Shown here piece by piece: positions 1-10,298 of a stretch of DNA of 64,000 nucleotides. The notes under the pieces are model-generated. The model saw only the letters and a program-made list of their open reading frames with translations. It ran no database searches and had not been told where the DNA came from. A program made the position numbers and the translations under genes. Source of the DNA: Methylorubrum populi (GTDB lineage: Bacteria; Pseudomonadota; Alphaproteobacteria; Rhizobiales; Beijerinckiaceae); contig DYYG01000064.1 of the NCBI GenBank assembly GCA_020741775.1, forward strand, positions 1 through 64,000, in the 5' to 3' direction. Position 1 is the stretch's first letter; each line of letters starts with the position of its first letter.

Positions 1-486
1 GTGAACGTCACGGCCAAGGACAAGGCGACGAACAAGGAGCACCAGATCCGCATCCAGGCCTCGGGCGGCCTGTCCGACGCCGACATCGAGAAGATGGTCA
101 AGGACGCCGAGGCCAATGCCGAGGCGGACAAGAAGCGCCGCGAGCTGGTCGAGGTGAAGAACCAGGGCGAGAGCCTGATCCACGCCACCGAGAAGTCGGT
201 GTCGGAATACGGTGACAAGGTCTCGGCCGCCGACAAGGGCGCCATCGAGACGGCCATCGCCGCGCTCCGCACGGCTCTGGAGGGCGAGGATGCCGAGGGC
301 ATCAAGGCCAAGACCAACGACCTGATGCAGGCTTCGATGAAGCTCGGCGAGGCGATGTACGCCGCCTCCCAGGCCGAGGGCGCGCCGGGTGCCGAGGGGG
401 CTTCCGCCTCGGGCGAGAAGAAGGACGACGTCATCGACGCCGACTTCCAGGAAGTGGACGAGAACGAGCGCAAGAAGCGCGCGTAA
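1..486 (+). CDS. dnaK: Chaperone DnaK, C-terminal part (gene truncated by window start)
   Basis: ORF open at the 5' edge; substrate-binding domain and lid sequence ([46 protein letters not shown]) and acidic tail [13 protein letters not shown]; followed by dnaJ. Confidence 0.97.
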   Translation: MNVTAKDKATNKEHQIRIQASGGLSDADIEKMVKDAEANAEADKKRRELVEVKNQGESLIHATEKSVSEYGDKVSAADKGAIETAIAALRTALEGEDAEGIKAKTNDLMQASMKLGEAMYAASQAEGAPGAEGASASGEKKDDVIDADFQEVDENERKKRA

Positions 487-502
487 GTCCTCGTGACGGT
501 TC

Positions 503-538
503 GGGAGCGGTGCGCCGGCACCGCTCCCGGCATTTTTT
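503..538 (+). terminator. Rho-independent terminator after dnaK
   Basis: Perfect 11-bp stem gggagcggtgc / gcaccgctccc with gccg loop followed by ggcatttttt. Confidence 0.9.
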
Positions 539-717
539 ACGCCAGGACGGCACGAACGGCTTGATCCTCGGGCAAGGCTCGGGGATCAACCGTATCGGGC
601 GTCCGTGAGAAGCGATGACCGATCCATCCCGTTCGAGTCGGGAGGCGGATCGCGGCGCGGCCGAAACCCGGCAGAGAGCCGGTCGCCGACGCAAACGAGA
701 GGCTCCAGAGGCCGGGA

Positions 718-1872
718 ATGTCGAAGCGGGACTATTACGAGGTCTTGGGCGTCGCGAAGACGGCCTCGGACGGTGAGTTGAAGGCTGCCTTCCGCAAGCT
801 CGCCATGGTCCATCACCCGGACCGCAATCCCGGCGACAAGGAAGCCGAGATCAAGTTCAAGGAAGTCAACGAGGCCTATCAATGCCTCTCCGACGGCCAG
901 AAGCGCGCGGCCTATGACCGGTTCGGCCATGCCGCCTTCAGCCAGGGCGGCGGGGGCGGCCCCGGATTCGGCAATGAGTTCGGCGACTTCATGTCGGACA
1001 TCTTCGAGAACTTTTTCGGAGATGGCCGCGGAGCGCCGGGCGGCGGTCGCGGGCGGGGCGGCGGTGCTCCCGGCCGGGAGCGCGGGGCGGACCTGCGCTA
1101 CAACCTCGAAATCTCCCTCGAAGAGGCGTTCTCCGGCAAGACCGAGACGATTCGCATCCCGACCTCGATCGCCTGCGAAGCCTGCTCCGGCAGCGGCGCC
1201 AAGGCCGGCTCGAAGCCGCGCACCTGTCCGACCTGCGGCGGCTACGGCCGGGTCCGCGCGGCGCAGGGCTTCTTCGCCATTGAGCGGACCTGCCCCAACT
1301 GCCACGGCCGCGGCGAGGTCGTCGACGATCCCTGCACCGCCTGTTCCGGCGCCGGGCGGGTCAACCGCGAGCGCACCCTGTCCATCAACGTCCCGGCGGG
1401 CGTGGATGACGGCCTGCGCATCCGGCTGGCGGGCGAGGGCGAGAGCGGCCTGCGCGGCGGCCCCTCCGGAGACCTCTACGTCTTTCTCTCGATCAAGCCG
1501 CATCCGTTCTTCCAGCGCGACGGGGCCGACCTGTTCTGCCGCGTGCCGATCTCGATGGTGACGGCGGCGCTCTCCGGCGAAATCACCGTCCCGGTGATCG
1601 ACGGCTCCCAGACCCAGGTCCGCATTCCCGCCGGCACCCAGACCGCCAAGCAGTTCCGCATCAAGGGCAAGGGCATGCCGGTGTTGCGCTCGCGGGAAGT
1701 CGGCGACCTCTATATTCAAGTCTCCGTCGAGACGCCGCAGAACCTCACCAAGCGGCAGCGCGAGCTGTTGCAGGAGTTCGACCAGAGCGCCTCGGACGAG
1801 AACCACCCGGAAAGCGCCGGCTTCTTCTCGAAGGTGCGCGACTTCTTCGTCAGTGGCTCGGCGCGGACGTGA
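718..1872 (+). CDS. dnaJ: Chaperone DnaJ
   Basis: J domain [12 protein letters not shown]...HHPDRNPGD, Gly/Phe region, four CxxCxGxG-type zinc motifs. Confidence 0.98.
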   Translation: MSKRDYYEVLGVAKTASDGELKAAFRKLAMVHHPDRNPGDKEAEIKFKEVNEAYQCLSDGQKRAAYDRFGHAAFSQGGGGGPGFGNEFGDFMSDIFENFFGDGRGAPGGGRGRGGGAPGRERGADLRYNLEISLEEAFSGKTETIRIPTSIACEACSGSGAKAGSKPRTCPTCGGYGRVRAAQGFFAIERTCPNCHGRGEVVDDPCTACSGAGRVNRERTLSINVPAGVDDGLRIRLAGEGESGLRGGPSGDLYVFLSIKPHPFFQRDGADLFCRVPISMVTAALSGEITVPVIDGSQTQVRIPAGTQTAKQFRIKGKGMPVLRSREVGDLYIQVSVETPQNLTKRQRELLQEFDQSASDENHPESAGFFSKVRDFFVSGSART

Positions 1873-2026
1873 TCATGGCTCGCGCGGGATCAAATCCGCG
1901 CGCGGCCGGTTATGACGGCGGTCCAGTGGGGCAGTCGCCTCCGCCGCGATGTGCGCCGTCATACGGGTCGTGCAGAGCTGCGAGCTTGACTGGCTGCCGG
2001 TTTTCGTCGTCTAGCCTCTCCCACCC

Positions 2027-2710
2027 ATGATGAGCCGAGGACCATCGGTCGTGCCGCCGCTCCGCCGTTCCAGCGCCAAGGCCGTCGCCGCGACACGCGT
2101 CATCCGCGAGCGGAAAGATCCGCTGGAGGATGAGGCGCGCTTCCTGCGATCCTGGTTCGAGCGCCCCCTCGTCACCGGGGCCGTGACGCCTTCGGGCCGG
2201 ATGCTGGCCCGGACCATGGCGGCCTATGCCGACCCGAGCGTCGACGGTCCGGTGATCGAGCTGGGCCCGGGCACCGGCCCGGTGACCGAGGCGCTGATCC
2301 GCCGGGGCTTCGACCAGGAGCGGCTCATCCTCGTCGAGTTCAACCCGGATTTCTGCCGGCTGCTGCAGCGCCGCTTCCCGCGCACCACCGTCGTTCGCGG
2401 CGATGCCTACCGCATCCGCGAGACCCTGAGCGGCCTGCTCGACCGTCCCTGCGCCGCGACGATCTCCAGCCTGCCGCTGTTCACCAAGCCCCTGGAGCAA
2501 CGTCTCGACCTGCTGCAAGGCGCCCATGACCTGATGCATCCGGGCGCGCCCTTCGTGCAGTTCACCTACGCGGTGGTGCCGCCGATCCCGGCGCGGTGCG
2601 AGGCGGGCAGCTACACGGCGAGCCGTTCCAACAAGGTCTGGCTGAACCTGCCCCCGGCTCGCGTCTGGGTCTATCGCCGCCCCGAAGCGAGCAAATCCGC
2701 GACGCCCTGA
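2027..2710 (+). CDS. SAM-dependent methyltransferase, phospholipid N-methyltransferase (PmtA)-like
   Basis: SAM-binding motif VIELGPGTGPVTEALI; ISSLPLFTKP and QFTYAVVPPIP motifs typical of PmtA-type enzymes. Confidence 0.75.
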   Translation: MMSRGPSVVPPLRRSSAKAVAATRVIRERKDPLEDEARFLRSWFERPLVTGAVTPSGRMLARTMAAYADPSVDGPVIELGPGTGPVTEALIRRGFDQERLILVEFNPDFCRLLQRRFPRTTVVRGDAYRIRETLSGLLDRPCAATISSLPLFTKPLEQRLDLLQGAHDLMHPGAPFVQFTYAVVPPIPARCEAGSYTASRSNKVWLNLPPARVWVYRRPEASKSATP

Positions 2711-2962
2711 CCGGGGAGCGGTTCGAAGGCCCGGTCTCCCGGCTTCGAAGCGAGCGATGCAAGAGCACGGCACGCAGCGTCTGCGCGCAGCGGCCGAGGG
2801 CTCACCCGAAGACCTCGCGCAATTCTCTCGTCCGGGCCCCGCTAAGCCGAGGCGCAATCTACATTTCCGATTGTGCGAAAGCCGCTCAGTACCCGTTCAT
2901 CCGGCGGCTCCTAGTTTGGCCGCCAGGGCCGTTTCAAACGGCCGGACGAACGGAGGTTACGT

Positions 2963-3268
2963 ATGTCGGTTTCATCCTCGACGCGTCGGTCCCGCTTCGC
3001 GCTCGCCGCGCTCGCCCTCATGGCCGGCGGGTTGATCGGTGGCGGCTCCGCTGAGGCCGCTCCGCTTCAGGCCGCGCCGGCCGCCGCGCTCGCCTCGGAC
3101 GCGACCGTCGAAACCGTGCAGTGGCATCACCACCATTTTGGCCATCGCCACCATCCGCGCCATTGGGGCCATCGCCATCACCATCGCGGCCATTGGGGGC
3201 ATCACCGCCGGCACTGGGGCCATCACCACGGCTGGGGCCACCGCCATCGCCATCATCACCACTGGTAG
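2963..3268 (+). CDS. Secreted extremely histidine-rich small protein
   Basis: Signal peptide-like N-terminus (RFALAALALMAGGLIGGGSAEA) followed by HHHHFGHRHHPRHWGHRHHHRGHWGHHRRHWGHHHGWGHRHRHHHHW. Confidence 0.75.
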   Translation: MSVSSSTRRSRFALAALALMAGGLIGGGSAEAAPLQAAPAAALASDATVETVQWHHHHFGHRHHPRHWGHRHHHRGHWGHHRRHWGHHHGWGHRHRHHHHW

Positions 3269-3306
3269 GGGATGACCGGGCTCCCACCGCAGACCGATGG
3301 AAGCCC

Positions 3307-4617
3307 TCAGCCCAACCGTTCCATCACGGCCTGGCGCGGCTCCGGCTGCGCCTCGCCGATCCGGTAGGCGGACCTCACAGCCGCCGCCGCCCGATCCGCC
3401 GCAGCCTCGTCGGCCGCGTGGACATGGCCGAGCGGCTCGCCCGATGCGATCCGGTCACCGGGCCGCACCAGCCCGGTGAAGCCGACACCGGCATCGATGG
3501 CATCCTGCGGCCGGGTGCGGCCGCCCCCTAGCGCGATCACGGCGAGGCCGATGGCGCGGGTATCCACGGCCTCCACGAGCCCTGCAGCCTCCGCCGTGAC
3601 CGGCCGGACCACCGGTGCCCTTGGCAAGTGGCGTTCCGCCGCCTCGACGAAATCCGCCGGGCCACCGAGCGCCGCCACCATCCGCGAGAACACCTCGCAG
3701 GCCCGGCCCGAATCGAGCGCCGCCGTGAGACGGCCCTCCGCCTCCGCGATATCTCCGGCCAATCCACCGATCACCAGCATCTCGGCGGCCAGCGCCAGGG
3801 TGACCGCGTGGAAGCGCGGCTCACGGGCTCGTCCGGTGAGATAATCGACGGCATAGGCGACCTCGACCGCGTTGCCGGCGGCGGAGGCGAGCGGCGCATC
3901 CATGTCGGTGATGAGGGCGCGCGTGCGCAGCCCGGCGGCGTTGGCGACGGTGACGATGCTCTCGGCGAGCGCCCGCGCCTCCGCGTGCCCGGCCATGAAG
4001 GCACCGGAGCCGGTCTTCACATCCATGACGAGGCCCTGGAGCCCCGCCGCGAGCTTCTTCGAAAGGATCGACGCCGTGATGAGATCGAGCGATTCCACCG
4101 TCCCGGTCACGTCGCGGATCGCGTAGAGCCGCCGGTCGGCGGGGGCGAGGTCGGCGGTCTGGCCGATGATGGCGCAGCCAACCTCGGCGGTCACCGCGCG
4201 GAACCGGTCGAGGCCGGGCGCCACATCGTAGCCGGGGATGCTCGCGAGCTTGTCGAGGGTGCCGCCGGTATGGCCGAGCCCTCGTCCCGAGATCATCGGC
4301 ACGTAGCCGCCGCAGGCCGCGACCATCGCGGCGAGGGGGAGGCTCACCGTGTCGCCGATGCCGCCGGTGGAGTGCTTGTCGAGCACCGGTCCGGGCAGGT
4401 CCCAGGCGAGCACCGTGCCCGATTCGGTCATGGCGCGGGTCAGGGCCACACGCTCGTCGAGGGAGAGGCCGCGGAAGAACACCGCCATGGCGAAGGCCGC
4501 CGCCTGCCCCTCGGTGACGCGCTCCCGCGCCAGCCCGTCGATGAAGCCCGCGATGTCGGAGGGCGACAGGGCACGCCCGTCACGCTTGTCGCGGATGATT
4601 TCCTGGGGAAGCCTCAT
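3307..4617 (-). CDS. deoA: Thymidine phosphorylase
   Basis: [18 protein letters not shown]...[45 protein letters not shown] signature. Confidence 0.97.
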   Translation of the reverse strand: MRLPQEIIRDKRDGRALSPSDIAGFIDGLARERVTEGQAAAFAMAVFFRGLSLDERVALTRAMTESGTVLAWDLPGPVLDKHSTGGIGDTVSLPLAAMVAACGGYVPMISGRGLGHTGGTLDKLASIPGYDVAPGLDRFRAVTAEVGCAIIGQTADLAPADRRLYAIRDVTGTVESLDLITASILSKKLAAGLQGLVMDVKTGSGAFMAGHAEARALAESIVTVANAAGLRTRALITDMDAPLASAAGNAVEVAYAVDYLTGRAREPRFHAVTLALAAEMLVIGGLAGDIAEAEGRLTAALDSGRACEVFSRMVAALGGPADFVEAAERHLPRAPVVRPVTAEAAGLVEAVDTRAIGLAVIALGGGRTRPQDAIDAGVGFTGLVRPGDRIASGEPLGHVHAADEAAADRAAAAVRSAYRIGEAQPEPRQAVMERLG

Positions 4618-5375
4618 CGACCCGCCTCCAAAACACGGACGAGATCCGCATGGAGCGCGCTCGCGCCGATGCGGAAGCTGTGCGGACCGACCCAGTCCGG
4701 CCCCATGATCCGGTCGGCCAGCGCCAGATAGGCGGCGGCATCCTCGACCCGGCGCAGTCCGCCCGAGACCTTGAGCCCCGCCGGCCGGCCGCCGCGGCGG
4801 TCTCGGATCGCCCGTAGCATGGTCTCGGCGGCGGGGAGCGTGGCCGAAACCGGCGTCTTGCCGGTGGAGGTCTTGATGAAGTCGGCGCCGGCTTCCACGG
4901 CGAGGTGGCTCGCCCGCGCGATCAGATCCGGCTGCTCGAGTTGGCCGGTCTCGAGGATGACCTTGAGGAGGCTGTCGCCGCAGGCCGCGCGCACGGCATG
5001 GACCATCGCACGGGCTGCTTCGGCATCGCCGCGCATCAGGGCATGGTAGGGCAGGACGAGGTCAATCTCGTCGGCGCCCTCGGCCAGCGTCGCGCGGGTC
5101 TCCTCGACCGTGCCTTCCTGGTCTTCGCCGCCCTCGGGAAAGTTGACCACGGTGGCGATCCGCACGCCGCTGCCCGCCAGCGCCCGCGCCGCCTGCGCGA
5201 CGAAGCGCGGCCAGACGCAGACCGCCGCGACGGCGCTGGCGCGGGCTTTGCCGCACAGATCCGCCACCGCCTCCTCGGTGCAGGTCTCGCTCAGGTCGGT
5301 GAGGTCGAGGAGCGGCAGGGCGCGGCGGGCGATGCCGGTCGCCTCCTGGGTGGAGAGGGGGTTGGCAGCCATCAT
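4614..5375 (-). CDS. deoC: Deoxyribose-phosphate aldolase
   Basis: [14 protein letters not shown]..., [32 protein letters not shown]; start codon overlaps the upstream PNP stop. Confidence 0.95.
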   Translation of the reverse strand: MMAANPLSTQEATGIARRALPLLDLTDLSETCTEEAVADLCGKARASAVAAVCVWPRFVAQAARALAGSGVRIATVVNFPEGGEDQEGTVEETRATLAEGADEIDLVLPYHALMRGDAEAARAMVHAVRAACGDSLLKVILETGQLEQPDLIARASHLAVEAGADFIKTSTGKTPVSATLPAAETMLRAIRDRRGGRPAGLKVSGGLRRVEDAAAYLALADRIMGPDWVGPHSFRIGASALHADLVRVLEAGR

Positions 5376-6196
5376 CCGTGTCCTTGCTGGTCGGGCAGGC
5401 GGGCGACGAAGGCGGCGGCGAGACGCGCAAGGTCTGCCCCGGCGCGGGCGGCCACCGCCTTGGTTTCGGCATGGTGAGGGGCGCCGCCCGCGATCCCGGC
5501 CGCCAGATTGGTGACGACGGAAACTGCCGCGACCGGCAGGCCAAGGAAGCGGGCGAGGATCGTCTCCGGTACCGTCGACATGCCGACGAGGTCGGCGCCG
5601 AGGATGCCGGCCATGCGGACCTCGGCCGGCGTCTCGAAGCTCGGACCGGAGAACCACGCATAGATGCCTGCCTGAAGCGGCAGGCCCGCCTCCTCGGCCG
5701 CCGCGAGCAGCTTCGTGCGCAAGCCGGAATCGTAGGCGTCCGTCATCGGCACGAAGCGGGCATCGCTCGGCTCACCGATCAGGGGGTTGAGGCCCGACAG
5801 GTTGATGTGATCGGTCAGCATCACGAGGCTGCCGGGGCCGACCTCCGGCCGCAGGGAGCCGGAGGCGTTGGTGAGCAGCAGCCCGCCGGCCCCGAGCGCC
5901 CGCGCAGCGGCGAGGGGGATGCGCATGGCCGCCGCGTCGCCCTGCTCATAGGCGTGGGCCCGGCCCTCGAAGACCAGAACAGGCCGGCCCGAAAGACGCC
6001 CGCGATGCAACCGGCCGCCATGGCCGCTGACGCCGGGGGCGGGGAAGCCGGGGATACGGTCGTAGCCGAGGCTCGCACGATCCTCGACCGCTTCCACCAG
6101 GGCCCCGAGCCCGGTTCCGGTGACGATGGCGCAGGCGTAAGGCCCCTCGAAGCCCTCCGCCCGCAGGAAAGCGATGGCGGCGTCCTCAGGCGCCAT
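5372..6196 (-). CDS. Purine nucleoside phosphorylase (PNP/MTAP family)
   Basis: ALGAGGLLLTNASGSLRPEVGPGSLVMLTDHINLSG, YAWFSGPSFETPAEVRM, VGMSTVPETILA motifs. Confidence 0.95.
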   Translation of the reverse strand: MAPEDAAIAFLRAEGFEGPYACAIVTGTGLGALVEAVEDRASLGYDRIPGFPAPGVSGHGGRLHRGRLSGRPVLVFEGRAHAYEQGDAAAMRIPLAAARALGAGGLLLTNASGSLRPEVGPGSLVMLTDHINLSGLNPLIGEPSDARFVPMTDAYDSGLRTKLLAAAEEAGLPLQAGIYAWFSGPSFETPAEVRMAGILGADLVGMSTVPETILARFLGLPVAAVSVVTNLAAGIAGGAPHHAETKAVAARAGADLARLAAAFVARLPDQQGHG

Positions 6197-6674
6197 GAAC
6201 AAAATGCTCCGGGCCGAAGGAGGCGGGGAGCAACTCCTCCAGGGTGAAGCGGGCGCGGATTCCATCCGGACCGGCGGAAAGGATCGGCGTGTCGGGGCCG
6301 GCGAATTCGCGGATGCGCTGGCGGCAGGCGCCGCAGGGCGTCACCGGAGCGGGGCTTTCGGCCAGGACGAGGATGGCGCGGATCTTCCGGCCGCCCGCGG
6401 CGATCATCGCGGCGATGGCCCCGGCCTCGGCACAGGTGCCGACGGGATAGGCGGCGTTCTCGACATTGCAGCCGGCATGGATGCGTCCGTCCTCGTCGGT
6501 CAGGGCGGCGCCGACGGCGAAGCCTGAATAGGGCGCGTGGGCGCGGCCGCGCACGGCGGCGGCGGCCTCGAACAGGGCGTCGAGAACGGGTTCGGTCACG
6601 GGCGCAGCCGGGTCAAGGACGGACAGGACATGGCCCGGTTTGACCCGAGGCCCGGGCCCGTGTCGAGGGGGCAA
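6186..6674 (-). CDS. cdd: Cytidine deaminase
   Basis: AHAPYSGFAVGAALTDEDGRIHAGCNVENAAYPVGTCAEAGAI and TPCGACRQRIREF zinc motif; the N-terminal start may lie further downstream. Confidence 0.95.
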   Translation of the reverse strand: MPPRHGPGPRVKPGHVLSVLDPAAPVTEPVLDALFEAAAAVRGRAHAPYSGFAVGAALTDEDGRIHAGCNVENAAYPVGTCAEAGAIAAMIAAGGRKIRAILVLAESPAPVTPCGACRQRIREFAGPDTPILSAGPDGIRARFTLEELLPASFGPEHFVHGA

Positions 6675-6790
6675 TCGAGACCGGCGGGCCCTCCCTGCCG
6701 CATGCAGCGTCCCGAACCGGCTTCCCCTCCGGCGGGCAGCGCTCTAAGCAGACGGGACGCGGACAGGACGACAGCGGGAGCCCGGAACTC

Positions 6791-7015
6791 ATGCTCGGAC
6801 GCTATGAACGGGGAGCGACCGGCGGCGAAGCCAAGGTCGAATACGGCGACGGCACGATGCGAGTGATCAAGCCGGGCACCTTCGTGCGCTGCGCCGTGAC
6901 CGGCGAGCCGATTGCCCTCGACGCCCTGCGCTACTGGAACGTCGATCGCCAGGAAGCCTATGCCACCCCCGAGGCGGCGATGCAGCGCCTCAAGGAGCTT
7001 CGCGCGGCGCGGTGA
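6791..7015 (+). CDS. DUF2093 family small protein
   Basis: EAKVEYGDGTMRVIKPGTFVRCAVTGEPIALDALRYWNVDRQEAYATPEAAM matches the DUF2093 pattern. Confidence 0.85.
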   Translation: MLGRYERGATGGEAKVEYGDGTMRVIKPGTFVRCAVTGEPIALDALRYWNVDRQEAYATPEAAMQRLKELRAAR

Positions 7016-7985
7016 GCGCGTCGGCCAGCTGCCGCCGCACGCCATCCTCGTCGGCGAAGGACAGCGCGACCCGAAGCACCCGCACCGCCTCCCGCTCCTG
7101 CGGGGGCAGGCGCACTGCATCCTTCTCCGTCGTGACGAGGCAGGCGCCCTCGCGCGCCGCGAGCGCGGTCAGCTCGGCCAGCTCCGCCGGCCGATAGGGG
7201 TGGTGATCGGGGAAAGCCCGTTTGGCCACGATCTCGGCCCCGAGCCCGCGCAGGGTCACGAAGAATTTCTGCGGCCGTCCGATTCCGGCGAAGGCGACGA
7301 CCCGGCGCCCGGCCCAGGCCGACCCGTCTTCGGGCACAAGGCGGGCGCGGTGCACGGGCAAGCCGCGCGCCTGCGCCTGTGCCGCCACCCTTTCACCGGG
7401 ATCCCCCTCACCGACAAGGACGAGGCCGGCGACATGCGGCCATTGCCGGGCGAGCGGCGCCCGCAAGGGGCCGGCGGGGAAGGGCCGGCCGTTGCCGATC
7501 CCCGCGCCGGCATCGACCACGGCCAATGCCAGGGTCTTCGACAGGCTCGGATTCTGAAGCCCGTCATCCATCACGATCACGTCGGCCCCGGCCTCGACGC
7601 AGCGACGGGCGCCGGCCGGCCGGTCGCGGGAGACGATGGTGGGAGCGAAGGTCGCCAGCAATAGCGGCTCGTCGCCGACCTCCGCCGCATTGTGCTGGGT
7701 GGGATCGACGGGAAGAGGGCCGGCCACCCGCCCGCCATAGCCGCGGCTGAGGAAAGCGGGTTTTCGCCCGAATTCACGCAGGAGGCGGGCGAGGGCGAGG
7801 GCCGTCGGCGTCTTGCCGGCGCCGCCGAGGGTGAAATTGCCGACGCACAGAACCGGGCAGGGCGGCGCGGCGCCCGCACGGTCCATCCGGTTCGCCGCCA
7901 GGCTGCCATAGAGATGCCCGGCCGGCGCCAGCAGCCGGGCGAGGGGATGACCGGGCGGCCGGGACCAGAAGCCGGGCGGGTGCAT
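6990..7985 (-). CDS. lpxK: Tetraacyldisaccharide 4'-kinase
   Basis: PVLCVGNFTLGGAGKTPTALALARLL Walker motif, FLSRGYGG, VIVMDDGLQNPSL. Confidence 0.96.
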   Translation of the reverse strand: MHPPGFWSRPPGHPLARLLAPAGHLYGSLAANRMDRAGAAPPCPVLCVGNFTLGGAGKTPTALALARLLREFGRKPAFLSRGYGGRVAGPLPVDPTQHNAAEVGDEPLLLATFAPTIVSRDRPAGARRCVEAGADVIVMDDGLQNPSLSKTLALAVVDAGAGIGNGRPFPAGPLRAPLARQWPHVAGLVLVGEGDPGERVAAQAQARGLPVHRARLVPEDGSAWAGRRVVAFAGIGRPQKFFVTLRGLGAEIVAKRAFPDHHPYRPAELAELTALAAREGACLVTTEKDAVRLPPQEREAVRVLRVALSFADEDGVRRQLADALTAPREAP

Positions 7986-7991
7986 GCCGGC

Positions 7992-9296
7992 TCAGTCCCG
8001 CTCGCGGGCGGACAGCTTCATCTGCACGACATAGGGCTCGAGCACGGCGAAGGTTCGCGCCACCGCCCCCTCGAAGGGCAGGAGCGCCGCCTGCCCCTGC
8101 CGGGCCATCGCCGACAGGCCGCGCGGATCGGCGACGAGTTCGGCAACGGCCGCGAACAGAGCCTCTTCATCCGCCACGAGGCGCGCACCGCCCGCCGCGT
8201 CGAGAGCGGCGTAGGGCTCGCGGAAATTGAAGACGAAGTGCCCGTGCAAGATCGCGCTCTCCAGGCGCACCGGCTCGATCGGGTTCTGGCCACCATGCGG
8301 CACCAGCGATCCGCCTAGGAACACCAGCGGGCAGAGCCGGTAGAACAGGCCGAGCTCTCCCACGGTGTCGGCCACGTAAAGATCGACGGAGGGCAGCGGC
8401 CGCCCGCCCTTCGCCCGACGGGCCACCCGCAGGCCGGCGGCGGCGGCAGCCTGCACCACCTCCTCGCCGCGACGGGGATGGCGGGGCACGATCACCGTCA
8501 GGAGGCGCGGAAAACGGTCCTTGAGGCGGGCATGGACGCGGGCGACGACCTCGTCCTCGCCGGGATGGGTGCTCGCCGCTACCCAGACCGGACGGTCGCC
8601 GATCATGTCGCCGAGATAGGCGAGTTGTTGGGCATCGGCGGGCGGCACGGCCGAATCGTATTTGAGATTGCCGACCACGCTGATCCGCGGCGCGCCGAGA
8701 CGGGCGAAGCGTTCCCCGTCCTCGCGGGTCTGCACGAGACAGACGGCGATCCGCGACAGCAGGGCTCGGGCCGTGTGCGGCGAGCGCGTCCAGGCCTTGA
8801 ACGAGCGCTCGGACATCCGGCCATTGACGAGCACGAGCGGGATGCCGCGGCGATGCAGCGAGACGATGGTGTTCGGCCAGATCTCGGATTCGGCGACGAT
8901 GGCGAGATCCGGCTGCCAATGGGCGAGAAAGCGCTCGACCCAGCGCGGCGCATCGAGGGGCATGTATTGATGGACGGCGCCCGCCGGCAGCCGCTTGCTG
9001 AGCAGATCGGCGGCGCTGCGCGTGCCCGTGGTGACCAGCACCGAGCAGCCCCGGGCGATCATGCCTTCGATGAGCCCGACGAGGGAAAGCGCCTCGCCGA
9101 TGCTGGCTCCATGCATCCAGACGAGATGACCCACCGGCCGCGCCCGTCCGGGCAGGCCGCGACGCTCCCGGAGGCGGGCCGGATCTTCCTTGCCCCGGCG
9201 CGAGCGCCACGCCAGCAGCCCTGCCACCGCCGGCTCACCGAGATAGAGCCCGCAGCGATAGGCCCGCAGGGTGATGGGGAGTGGGGTCGCCCTCAC
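7992..9296 (-). CDS. waaA: 3-deoxy-D-manno-octulosonic acid transferase (KDO transferase)
   Basis: WMHGASIGEALSLVGLI, VVAESEIWPN, VFLGGSLVPHGGQNPIEP motifs; next to lpxK. Confidence 0.95.
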   Translation of the reverse strand: MRATPLPITLRAYRCGLYLGEPAVAGLLAWRSRRGKEDPARLRERRGLPGRARPVGHLVWMHGASIGEALSLVGLIEGMIARGCSVLVTTGTRSAADLLSKRLPAGAVHQYMPLDAPRWVERFLAHWQPDLAIVAESEIWPNTIVSLHRRGIPLVLVNGRMSERSFKAWTRSPHTARALLSRIAVCLVQTREDGERFARLGAPRISVVGNLKYDSAVPPADAQQLAYLGDMIGDRPVWVAASTHPGEDEVVARVHARLKDRFPRLLTVIVPRHPRRGEEVVQAAAAAGLRVARRAKGGRPLPSVDLYVADTVGELGLFYRLCPLVFLGGSLVPHGGQNPIEPVRLESAILHGHFVFNFREPYAALDAAGGARLVADEEALFAAVAELVADPRGLSAMARQGQAALLPFEGAVARTFAVLEPYVVQMKLSARERD

Positions 9297-10048
9297 GCCG
9301 GGCTGCCCTGCGATTCGGTCAGCGTAGCCGGGAAGGCCCCGACCCGGTCCGGACGGCCGACCACGGTATAGGCACGGTCATGGACGCGGTTCAGCTCCGC
9401 CTGGACCCGCTGGCGCAGGGCATCCACCTCCTCGGGCGTCACCTCGCGCGGAACATGGATCGGATCGCCGAACACCATGGCGCCGCGACCGAAGGGCAGG
9501 CCGAGGCAGGCCCTGTCCCAGGAATTGAAGCGGACATGCCGGCTCGTCACCACCGCGACCGGCACGATGGGACGGCCGGAAAAGCGCGCCAGCATGATGA
9601 TGCCCGCATCGCAGATCCGGGAGACCTTGGGCACATCCGCCGAGAAGGCGACGGTTTCGCCGCCCTTCAACGCCTTGACCATGGCGCGCAGCCCCTCGGC
9701 CCCGCCCTTGGCGCGCGCGTCGCGCACCGCGCGGCCGCGGGCCCCGGAGGCGCGCATCACCCGCACGCCGAGCCGGGTCAGCGCCATTGTGTTGATGTTG
9801 CCGTCAGGGGAGCGGGAAATGATGGTGGCGACCTTGTCCTGCGGGCGGCGCATGAACGAGATCATGATGTGCTGGCCGTGCCACATCGCCGCAATGAAGG
9901 GACCGATGGCGTCGAGCCGCGCATAGGCGCCCTCCGGCTCCACGGTGAAGCGGTTGGTGCGTTGCACGAGCCGAAGATAACCTGCGGCGACGACACCGAG
10001 GATCCGCTGGACGCCCGGCTTGCGGCCGATGGTCTTGATGAGGCCCAT
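9293..10048 (-). CDS. Lysophospholipid acyltransferase family protein (DUF374)
   Basis: FIAAMWHGQHIMISFMRR, SRSPDGNINTMALTRLGVRVMRASGARG..., AFSADVPKVSR; start assigned to MGLIKTIGRKPG. Confidence 0.88.
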   Translation of the reverse strand: MGLIKTIGRKPGVQRILGVVAAGYLRLVQRTNRFTVEPEGAYARLDAIGPFIAAMWHGQHIMISFMRRPQDKVATIISRSPDGNINTMALTRLGVRVMRASGARGRAVRDARAKGGAEGLRAMVKALKGGETVAFSADVPKVSRICDAGIIMLARFSGRPIVPVAVVTSRHVRFNSWDRACLGLPFGRGAMVFGDPIHVPREVTPEEVDALRQRVQAELNRVHDRAYTVVGRPDRVGAFPATLTESQGSPA

Positions 10049-10298
10049 GAGGATCGGACCGCTCTGTCCCGCTTGGCTGATCGTGGGATCCGGTGGCTCG
10101 CGAGCCGTGGCTATGGAAGGCCTTCCGGATGGCCGCTGTCTAGCCTCGACCCGACTGCCGAAGCAACGGACCGAATGCAATCCGTAAATGTATGTTGGGA
10201 AGCGCCGGCCTCCCAAGGGAGCGTTCCGCTGCGGCGGATCGCCCGGCCGGCAGCCCGATATTGACGTCGGCAGGCGTTCCCGCGATGCGAACGACACC

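Noticed and set aside
586-1806. Long minus-strand ORF opposite dnaJ
   Set aside because: Antisense shadow of a strong coding gene in high-GC DNA; product is low-complexity with no recognisable domain.
3117-3266. Short repeated units (ggccatcgccatcac-like) that could suggest a CRISPR or minisatellite array
   Set aside because: Units are irregular and explained by His-rich codons of the 2963-3268 protein; no spacer/repeat structure.
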